DNA from: Oryzias latipes | Taxonomy: Eukaryota > Chordata > Actinopteri > Beloniformes > Adrianichthyidae | DNA length: 64,000 nt | NCBI RefSeq assembly: GCF_002234675.1 | Contig: NC_019867.2 | Coordinates: 25,471,166 to 25,535,165 of the forward strand | Reading direction: 5' to 3' | Shown: positions 54,601-64,000 of the stretch, piece after piece | How the letters are laid out: each line of letters starts with the position of its first letter | How positions within the stretch are numbered: position 1 is the stretch's first letter | The notes under the pieces: model-generated | Databases searched by the model: none | What the model was told of the DNA's origin: nothing | The model's input: the letters and a program-made list of their open reading frames with translations, nothing else | Position numbers and translations under genes: made by a program

Positions 54601-56885
54601 CTTGGCATGGGTATAAAGCTGTGTCGTCTCTTCCTGCTGACAGCCAGTTCTCTGATTATCCTGTGATTCTCAACTGTGGCCTTGGCTGTATTTGTTTTGA
54701 GAGTTGGCTGCATCCTTAACTATGTACATGGCATGTTTAAGAACGCACCAGGCGTGGTGTTCACACTGGACTGTCCCTACCCGATACTGGCAGATGCACA
54801 TACAGTTGGAAGAGTATTGGTGCGTGGCTGCATGTTTTATACGTAGAGCCTGAAAACTGACTTAAAAACTTGCTTCGCAACACGTGAATGTGAGAGTTAT
54901 GAACGCACAAGCTTAAAATAAGCATTTGCATGCCTTCACACAGACTTTTTACAAATGGCTGCTTAAATGCGCGTTGCAGAGGCCAGTGTAAACGTAGCAT
55001 CAGACGTACCGAGTGTGTGTGTTTGTTTCACACTCTGCTCTTGTTGTGCAGGCCTCCATCCTAGCAGCAGCGCTTGCACCTGACACGCCTTTGCTGTATT
55101 TAGAACAATCAGCTTTTTTAGCTCCCGAGAGTCTATGTTGTTGTCTGATGAAGACAGAAGCACCCCCCAGCATTTTTACATTGCACATTCAGACGCTGGT
55201 TGTCAAGTTACAGGATGTTAGTGCGACATGACGGGCGCCCCCGAACTTGACACACTCATTAGATCGATGCTTGACTAACCTCGTCCAGGTTGTCTTTGGG
55301 GAATCTCAGATGGTTCCAGCGCTCAGTCTGTTTGCTGCACAGGAGAAGTGATCCTGTGTACGCTGCTGATTTGTAAGGGCTATTTGTCCTCATTTAAGTG
55401 AGAAAACACTTGCAGGAAAGGGGCCCTCCTGGTGGTCTTCCGGGTATTAAAGCAGCATTTTTTATTACTAAGCAGATATGCTCTTATTTATCAAAATAAT
55501 TTGAAAGCTGTTTTTTAGGAGAGGGAGATGGATCAGCCTTGTTGCACGAGACGGTCTCGTCTACGTGTGGCTTGAAGACCCCCCCCCCCCACGCACACAC
55601 TTAATTACTTTTATTCATGCCCAACAAAAGGGAAGGACTTGAATAAATCTGAGCTGCTTCTTCACTGGAAAGGTGCATTCTGGGACCCTAAAGCAGGTGA
55701 GGTGTCTTCTAGAGGAACAGTTAATCATTTTTAATGGAGAGGTACAGGAAGTGGAGAAATGAAGCTGGGCTCTGTGATTTATACAGCGCCTCAGTCTGGG
55801 GAGAAAAGGACGAGTCCATCTCCCTGTCCTCACCTCTGATTTTCCGTCATTCTTGGTGCTCTTTGCTCATCATTCTCATTCTGTGCTTTGCCTGCATAAC
55901 ACTACATGATTCTTGGTAAAACATCTTTCGATGTTTAACTTTTTGTGTCTACTGTGCGTCTGTCTGCTGCTTCCTGTTTCTTGGATGTCAGGGTTTCATT
56001 GTCACCTGTTCATATACGTTCCTCCAGGAAGGCATCGGCGTATTGATCAGGGTTTGCAACAGCGTTAGACGTGCTGCAGGTATGTGATACAGGCCTTCAG
56101 GCTGTTCTGCCTCTCTTTGCGGTCTCAAAAGCGCTCCCCGAACCTTGTAATCTTATATGAATATGCAGCTTTGGCTTCTACAGAGTCACTATTTTTGAAT
56201 GCGAGTGTGGTCACGCATAAACTGCAATGCATCCCGCCTGAGTAAATGTGTTTTCGCATGTCAATGAAGAAATTGAGAAAAGAACAATACACAGAGTTGT
56301 GAATCTTCCCTTTCAATTCCCCTTGTTAGCCTCTTCTTGCACTCCCCCACCCCTTATTTTTCCTCTCTCCTTTTTTCCAGATGATTTTTTATGATATTTC
56401 TCTCCCCACCGCATCGCTCCCTCTGTATCGCTCTTTCACTTCTCTGCAGTTTTCCCCAGACAGGTTCCACAGTGTTTTAGAGGGGATGGATTTAATTGCT
56501 CTGTGGGGATTGGTTGGCTGTGCTGGGCTCGGCTGTTTAATTAGTGTACCCTGCCGGGATTGGTTTAATGCTTCATGATCTTGAAATTGTCTGATTGTTC
56601 AGCCCTCTGGGGACTCTCACTGCCTACGTAGGCCAGCAGGTTTAGCTAAACACTGCTCCAGGCTTTTGCTGCATGCAGTAGAAGGAAGATCTGCCTAAGG
56701 AAGTGGAGTGTGGCACTGATGGGGGGGTGGGGGTGGGGTCAACCTTAGTGACAGTCAGGAGGGCATCTACGTGATTCTACGAGGCGTCATTTTTGTATGT
56801 TGCATAATGCAAATGATCAAATTGACTATTAATGCAAAACCAATATTATCTTAGTGTGATGAGAAAGCACATAATTTTGGGCTGA

Positions 56886-57333
56886 TTTAAAGACCCACTG
56901 CAATGAAAACATGTTCTTGTGGCATTTTTCCCAAAGATGGAGGACATGTATAAAGAAAATTACGGTAAACTTAAAAATGCAACCCACAGGCTCTGCTCCA
57001 TTCTGATGCATTCACATACAGACAAACAGATCCATTCACAATTCCCTGTCCTTGTTTGAGCTGGCATCTACCGTAAAAGTGTGCAGTTGGACAACTTTGA
57101 TATTGATTAGGTTGGGGGTGCGAGGGGCTGTAAGCTAATGGTAGAGCGGGTAAACAGATGGATGAAAGGGAGGGGGGTGGGGTTACTCCCTGCCAACTGT
57201 CCCACCCACAATTTAGAGGCAAATTTTTAATGAACTACTGCCGTTCTGCAGAAATTATGACTTAGAAAGGGACAATCTTTTTAAAATTTTGGTTAAAAAC
57301 TGCATAATTGTAATTTAAAAGACCACTGGAATC
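56886..57333 (-). mobile_element. Copy 6 of the MASNI-type dispersed repeat
   Basis: The left end is TTTAAAGACCCACTGCAATG. The body shares GGGGCTGTAAGCTAATGGTA and GTAAACAGATGGATGA with copy 5. The right end is truncated and the internal frame is decayed, although MHQNGAEP-like and DASEWSRA-like pieces remain on the minus strand. Confidence 0.75.
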
Positions 57334-60300
57334 TAAGGCTATTAGTTTGTCTTGACCTTGTATTTTTCTTGTTTTAGGTAAAGTTCTACTTTTAAGGAAG
57401 CTTCTCTTGCTGACTTATATTGCATCTGTGCTGCGGTGGGGTGATCAGAATTGTCTCTCAATGATGTGCTTGGTCACCTTGAGTTCTGTGGAAGGGGAAA
57501 TTGCATTTGCGTAAACAGTCGTTTACTGTGTTGTCGTCCCCCTCTGAAGCCTCCCGCTGGATGTCCTTGGTTTGGTGCAGTGATGGCAGCTTTGTCGACC
57601 TCAACAGTAAATGCGCTTGGCGTCACATCCTGGAAAAAGGGAAGAGCTCCTGGCGCAATCGTCCAATAATCGTCGTGCCTACTGAAGGCTAAACTCATTC
57701 TGCCTCATCAGACTGAAGTGCATAAATCTCAAGTGGATGATAATAAGAACACACTCCTCTGCCTTTCTGCTTGGACTTAATAATGCGTTTGTCCTCACAG
57801 AGAATCATGACTGAGTGTTGTAGCACAAAAATGATTACTTTTTGTCTGAAAGCTTTCTCCATTAAGAATCCTCCTGGTAGATGCTGCACAGATCTTTCAC
57901 AGTGCTGCTGCTGCTGCTGATTGCATTACCTTTTCTCTTGTATTTTTTTCTGTGCCCGGTGTTTATTATTGTGTTTTCCCCCTCAGAGTCTCCAAGTACA
58001 ATCATAAGATCACTTAGGTGACAACATGGCAACGGAGTCACTCCCAAATGAGACCAGCACCCTTTCTCTCTGGGAGAGATGCCCTGATTACTGAGTGGCT
58101 GTGAGTTGAGGGCCCCCTCCAGCTGTTTGGATTAATTGTGCAATGGTGATAAGAGGTTGTGAGTAATCAGAACTACACAATTCTTCTTCAACGTCTACAT
58201 TGTGAATGATGTACATTCAGTGCAGGGTCAACCTGACTTAGTGTATTTATCTCAGATTAGGTAGGAAACGTCTTTCTACCATAATCTAATATCACCCACT
58301 GTGCAGTTTTTTCTTTAATATACAGGTACGGATTCATTATTGCTTTTTTTTGTAACCCAGCAGTCTTAAATAATAATAAGCCCCAAGTCCCAATAATACA
58401 GAATTGGTTCATTGTCAAAGATAAGAAAATATTATTGCGTCCCACACGCGTTCCCCTCATGCCATTTAGGCAGGGTGCGAGTTCAGCGTCCGTCTAGACA
58501 TGCAGCATCATTAACCTGCCACGACCTCGGTCCCTGATGAATTCCTCCTCACATCCCCTGCAGCCCAGCTTTAGCAGTCCTTCTTTAGTCCGCTGGGAGC
58601 TGGGGCTCCACTGGACTGTCCATTAGAGCCACTACCCTCTACTGGCAGGCATTAATAGGCCAAGTGGCCCGAGCCTTTCTCTCAGACTGCTGAATAATTC
58701 AGACCGTCTGGGCTGTGTCTAGTCCCGGGGCGCAGGGGGGATGTGAAGTGGGGAACAGGGTGCGGGAAGGCATGGAGGTGCAGGGGTTAATAACAGGTCT
58801 GCGTCTGTTTCAGCAGCTGCCCCCATGCCAAAACCCCCATCAAACACTCCCAACCCCACCTCACTTATGAAAGAATCCTATTCAGTTGATTAGATTTTTC
58901 AAAATGGATCAATTTTTAATCAGTGGAGCATCTGACTACGGTCAATACCATTGTCGCTGAGAAGACAGTTGCTGGGCAGTCGCCTGTATTTACAGGAATG
59001 TTTTCTTATTTTTTTTTCCTTATGCAGATAGGGAGGTGGTAAATGGCTAACTCAGATCATTGCACCACTCGTGGCGTTTTTTCGGGCAGAGTGCGGCAGC
59101 TTCATTAGACTTTTCGTGCTTGTGAAAAAGCCATTCGACCGCAACAGTTACCGGAACATCAATGGTGGATATTTGGCAGAAAAGTGGATTCGTCTAATAT
59201 CTTTCCCTGGGTGGGTGTGGGCTTATCCAAAGAGGCATCCTCACACATCTGCATCTCCATGAGTAGGAGTGAGCAGCCAACAAACAAGCTGTAATTCTGC
59301 CATGCACATTTCATTGGACTATGGGGAGACCCTAACATCTTAAATAATGAGATGCCCATAAACCTAATGTTCAGAACCTCTTTGCAGCTGCTGACAATTT
59401 CTAGTTATGACGGGTATGCAGAATTATGACGTGGCAATGCTTCCCCCTTTATGCTCTGCTCTAGTACACATCTGGTTTTAACATATTTATCTTCCAACTA
59501 TATTTTGTGTGATAATTTTGACAGCAGAAAGAAATACTTTGTTTACAGGGCAGTTTTAAACATCTTTTGTCAAAATTAGATATTTTTTTATACAAAAGTT
59601 AAACTGTCAGCTGTTAAGAACTGACAACATTTCTAGTACCGGTATGTCTGCCTCCCACTGCTCCTTTACTCCCACTATGCACTATGAACAGGATGAATAG
59701 GCAGAATGTTTCTGAGGAATAAAATGGACATATATATTCAAACAGACATTTTTTAAGCTTCTTTGCTAAGTAAATCAAATAGCTACTTTTATTAAATAAA
59801 CACATAAATTACAATTTAAAGGCTTGCAAAAATTCACAGGCTTAAATTAATACATTCATTATCAAAAAAAAACTCTATAATGTCCCCTTTCTGCAGCCAA
59901 TGTTTTAGTAAACAAGGTCAAATGTGCAACATAGTCGGAAATCAATGAGCTTTTCTCTTGCTGGGGTTAAATCAATTGATCAATCCCTAAAAAAGGATGA
60001 ATCTATGTTGTGGTAATGAAAACACTCATCAAGCTATCCATTTGAAACCGAATTTACTCAAAGAAATTTTCATTTGCAGGCTAAAAACATAGAAGAAAAC
60101 AGGGAAATTAAGCTTTTAAAGGCTAAACTGCATTGCTAAACTTTTTTTTACAATATTAAGAACTGCACTTTGTGTGATTAAGAGAACAGGGTGCTCTATG
60201 CTGAACATATTAAACTGAAAACAAATTGATAATCGTTCATGATTCATTTAAATTCCACTGATAAACTTAATGATAACAGGTCAATCACACATCCTATAGG

Positions 60301-61493
60301 GGTAAAGAATGGAAAAAAATGTCAGTAAAAGAAGCATGCAATAGCATTGCATTGGCTTTTATAAATATAAATTAAGGACAAGAAACCTCAGTGTCTAAGA
60401 AACATTTTTGGACAGATGTTTGCAATTGTTTCCCTTAAATAGAAAAATGTGCTGTAGACTTAGTTTATATATTGTGGAGGAGGAGGACAAAGAGCTATCA
60501 GAAAGAAAATGAATAGCATGGATGTTTAACATTAGTTAACAGCATAATATTGAATGTTTTTACAGTAGCGTTTTAAAGTTCCGGACGACTTTGGTGTTGA
60601 TAAGACTGAGCAGCTGACATAAATCAATACAGTGGAAGGACTCTGAGGCAGCGACTGGAGAGTGGAAAAAAATCTATTTGCAAGGATACAAAAACAATAA
60701 ACTGTCATCAGAAAAAGCCCATTCTTTCAGCTTTAAACACAGTTTATAGAGTAAGCATTGGAGTGGACATTTGAACCACAGCAGTCAGCTAACTAAACAC
60801 TGGTTTCTTTTTATTTTTTGTATTTACAAAGGCTTGCTCTGAGATGCTCTCCATTGTATCTAGCTGGACTGGATGCTATAGATATAACAAGATAAGAACT
60901 ATCCGTGTCACATTTATGTAGCATAGGATTTTTTCTGGATATATTTGCAGCAAAATGTCCAAAGTGTCCTTCACAAAAACATTATCCGTGTTGAATAGTC
61001 TTTTGGTTCAGTGGCAGCATGGCATCATCCCTATCATTCACATTGATTTCACAGCAAATTGGCATAATCACTTATTGACACAGTGCTGTTGTGGTACTGA
61101 CATTGCAAACAGTGGTATGTTGTCACGCCCTACTTTGCATCTCTGTAATATGTTTAGCATCATTGCAGGGACCCATTGACATGCTGTCAGTTGGATTATG
61201 ACTTAGAGCTGTGTCAACACAATGACTGACATATCACCATTTAGAACAGATGGTGACTTAATGGTCTATTTGTGTTTTAAAAATGATTACAGTATCATGG
61301 TACAACGTGCTCTAAAACATAGAGTTAAATGACGGAACAGAAAAGTTAATTCAGCCTTATTTACTTAGTAAAACAGACACAAAGGATATATTTATGACCA
61401 TCGTAATTATTAAGCTGTGTATTTGCAATCTTCTTCTGCATGTGGCTTTTGAGTGTTGCCTTTCTCATCCAGCCCTTTTGTTATAAGATAATC

Positions 61494-62027
61494 TTTAAAG
61501 TCCCACTCAGATCATCTTTTCATCTATTTTAAAAGCGTCCCCAGGGGTCTTTTAATTACAATTTTTAACCAAAATCCAAAAACTTGTCATTTTCTAGAAC
61601 CATTCCTGCATAGAGGCAGTAAGAAATTCAAACTCTGGGCGGGAACGTTAATGCGGAGCAACCACGTCCCCACTTTCCATCGCCTAACTGTTTACACCCT
61701 GTCCTGCTAGCTGACAGCCCCTCAGACCCCCAACCTAACATTAGCAGACCAACAAAAATGGTGGGCAAATCCGGCTGCACAGTTTGGATTCAGCTACCAG
61801 CTCAGACGAGAAAAATGAGTTGTCTACAAACTGATGCATTAGAATGGAGCAGAGCAGGGAGCTTTTTTCAAATGGGCATTTTTTCATCTGCTCCTGATTC
61901 ACACCGATTCGAATGAAGAAATGCTCCGAAATGCAATTTTTAGCCTAATATTCCTCTTGAGAAAAATGCTACAAGGACATGTTAAAAACACCATAAACAG
62001 GATTTTTATTGGAATGGAGTCTTTAAA
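61494..62027 (+). mobile_element. Copy 7 of the MASNI-type dispersed repeat, full length
   Basis: The ends TTTAAAGTCCCACTCAGATC (61494) and AATGGAGTCTTTAAA (62013-62027) are inverted. The start of the internal frame is mutated (MVGKSG at about 61759). It lies in the cux2 intron in sense orientation. Confidence 0.8.
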
Positions 62028-63174
62028 TCTTTACAAAAATAAATTATTTTTTGTTTCCCTATTTAATATTCAGTCTCTGATTTAATTAAAACTAGATATC
62101 ATGACATTTGATCCATAATCTGCATGCTTTACTTTCTGACTGACATTGAATAAAACAGAAGAGACCCAAACTTAAAATGAATAGTGTAAATTGTACGTTT
62201 TTTTTGCAGAGTTTAGACATGATTTAGACTGTATTTTTCCATCTAATCTCACTGCCTAAACATCATACTTGTGCAAAAAAAAGGCAATGCTTTCACGAAG
62301 AACAGGTTTTTTTTAGTTCACTAATGACAATGTTTTAAATCTCCTTGCCGTTCTGCCAATGGCATTGTTCATTTGTTCTTCTTTGCTCTGATTTGTGTAA
62401 GCTGAGGTTCAGAATTCTTCGCTGATTGCGCGCCTCTAGTCATCCACTTTCTCTGCTTTTCTCTCCAGACCTTTGTCTCCTGAAAGCTTTTTTCTTTTTG
62501 CAGGTACAGAAATGCAATTCACTTTTCATGCAGTTATGCTGAATAGCTGCTGATGCGTGTTGGAAAATAGTTTCGTAGTCAAAACGTGCAGCAGATAGGC
62601 AGTCCCACAGTTTGTGTTTAATATGTCCTCAATCACTCGGGAGATTCCCGTTTGTGTGCGCGGTGTTCTGAATCTGCCCTGGCGCTGCTGGTCTTCAGCT
62701 GCTCTCTTGTCCTCTCAACAGTTTGCACCCTTCACCTGCTCGCCTGCTTGATATGCTAAGTTCATCATTCAGGGAATCATTTTGAACCAGTGTAAACGAA
62801 TTGGCAACAATGATTAGCTGGGGCTGCAGAGGGAAACACAACATCATTGCGTTAGTGCATTTGGAGACCATCACCCCTCCCTCAGGTCATCTGGCTTAAA
62901 GCACTCCCAGCCTGGAGTGAGGCGCTCTTTAAAAAAAAACAGCCAAAAAGCACCACAGTAATTACACTGAAAATGGACTTACTTAATGGGAGACTTTGCA
63001 TGCTTAATTGCAAGTATGGATTGAAGGTCCATTAAAAGACATCAGAGTCCACCATACAGTTTGAATATACTTGAGATGGATTGATCCATTGGCTTCCTGG
63101 CTTTTCTACCTGAAAAAGTCATTAGAGACACAGAGCGAATACCTCTTTAGAACATGAAGGTATAAAGCATTATC

Positions 63175-63702
63175 ATGGTCCAAACGGTCCTGGATATTTC
63201 TGTTTGTGCAGTGTATGAAAGCCTGCTTGAGGGTGCCACAGGAGAAGTCCTGAGAGAAATATCCGACCTTATTTATCAGAGCCTTTTTGGGCCCCAGCTC
63301 AATAGCAGCGGTCTGACGGTCTCAGCACGTGGGGACTATCTGGAAAGGAGGAGACGGGTGGAGGGAGCCGGGCCCGGCGTCAGTTCCACTGACAAGCTCT
63401 TATTTACCGTCCAGATCTATGAGTCAGTTTATGTACCTAATCGTAAAACACTGAGATTTATCGAAGGTAACGGGACAGTGGGGAATACCCCAGGAGACTG
63501 GCAGATTCGGCTCCTCCCCCTCCTGTGCCTCTCTGTACAAGCGTCAGGTTTACTCCACCTGATCCAGCTTGCCAGGACTTTCTGGGAAAGGGGGGAGGTT
63601 TCAGGCCAAATGAGAGAGTCCCATAACTCTGCCAGATATAGACAGCTGATTGTTCATCTAATAAAGAGTAGGGTCATAAAAATTGGATGGGCTAATGGAT
63701 GA
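63175..63702 (+). other. Unexplained 175-codon open frame in cux2 intron 1
   Basis: The longest open frame in the window starts with ATG at 63175 and ends at 63700-63702. It shows no recognisable domain, signal peptide or transposon motif, and no in-frame continuation was found. GC content is above the surrounding intron, which by itself lowers stop frequency. It may be a conserved non-coding element, an exon of an unknown transcript, or chance. Confidence 0.2.
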
Positions 63703-64000
63703 CTCTGGAAGGATTAATAACAGTTTACTGGCCAGGTCGAGTGACCTCTTGCAGAGTAAAGAATGCTCTGGGGTAAGGGGCACATAGGTAGGGCCATAGA
63801 TGACGGAATCTATAAACATACCTGTTTATGCACACAAACCTCAACACCTTTACCTTTTAGTTGACCCATATCTAGGTTGGGAATTCGAATTGAAATGTTG
63901 TCTACGTTTACAGGAGAAAAGAGATTTTTTTTAATCTCTTTTTGCCCCATGTCTGCCACTCATGCATCATGATGGATGACAAAAGCAAGAAGGTACTTTA

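Larger units (their letters stand above)
50201..64000 (+). other. cux2 intron 1, continuing past the window
   Basis: The remaining 13.8 kb hold no recognised splice-supported cux2 exon. The first 400 nt are CpG-rich, with GGT and GGCTC short repeats near 50275 and 50455. Then follow three copies of the MASNI-type repeat (51.0, 56.9 and 61.5 kb), a poly-C run near 55580, and much unique sequence that could include enhancers. A 175-codon open frame near 63.2 kb is listed apart. Confidence 0.6.

Noticed and set aside
57451-57698. Three overlapping frames of 63-74 codons in the cux2 intron
   Set aside because: They overlap on both strands without splice borders or recognisable motifs.

Overview
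The window is nuclear DNA from a ray-finned fish. All the confident genes are intron-rich vertebrate genes with GT-AG splice sites. The spaces between and inside them hold DNA transposons, tRNA-derived SINEs and L2-type LINE tails of the kind common in percomorph teleosts. I cannot name the species from sequence alone; a medaka- or killifish-like percomorph is a guess.

Six genes are complete and one is entered at its 5' end. I rebuilt them exon by exon, and in each complete gene the exon lengths sum to an intact frame. They are: ube2g1 (83-4375, +), fam216a (6301-8632, +), rad9b (9903-21289, +), pptc7 (24432-30643, -), ppp1cc (32680-37179, -), myl2 (39173-41246, -) and cux2 exon 1 (49308-49370, +). 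From fam216a to cux2, order and strands match human 12q24.11 (FAM216A, RAD9B, PPTC7, PPP1CC, MYL2, CUX2). VPS29, TCTN1, HVCN1 and CCDC63 were not found between them. ube2g1 lies beside the block here, although the human gene is on 17p.

The genes are a conserved neighbourhood rather than a pathway: a ubiquitin-conjugating enzyme, an uncharacterised FAM216 protein, a 9-1-1 checkpoint clamp subunit, a mitochondrial PP2C phosphatase, the PP1-gamma catalytic subunit, the ventricular/slow myosin regulatory light chain and a cut-homeobox transcription factor. From about 50.2 kb to the end, the window is the first long intron of cux2.

Mobile DNA is densest in rad9b intron 9 (14.2-20.5 kb). There a 3-kb Tc1-like element carries two nested insertions, next to hAT-type material. 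That material includes a four-exon antisense reading frame of 119 codons with a BED zinc finger. A repeat of about 0.5-0.6 kb occurs seven times across the window, and some copies keep a short peptide beginning MASNI. A long inverted repeat of 1.8 kb lies between myl2 and cux2.

The less certain but most interesting observations are the antisense BED-finger gene, two frame-preserving candidate cassette exons behind cux2 exon 1, the repeat family with a conserved peptide, the foldback element, an exon-like open stretch inside pptc7, and a 175-codon open frame deep in the cux2 intron. No rRNA or tRNA gene, CRISPR array or prokaryotic operon is present.
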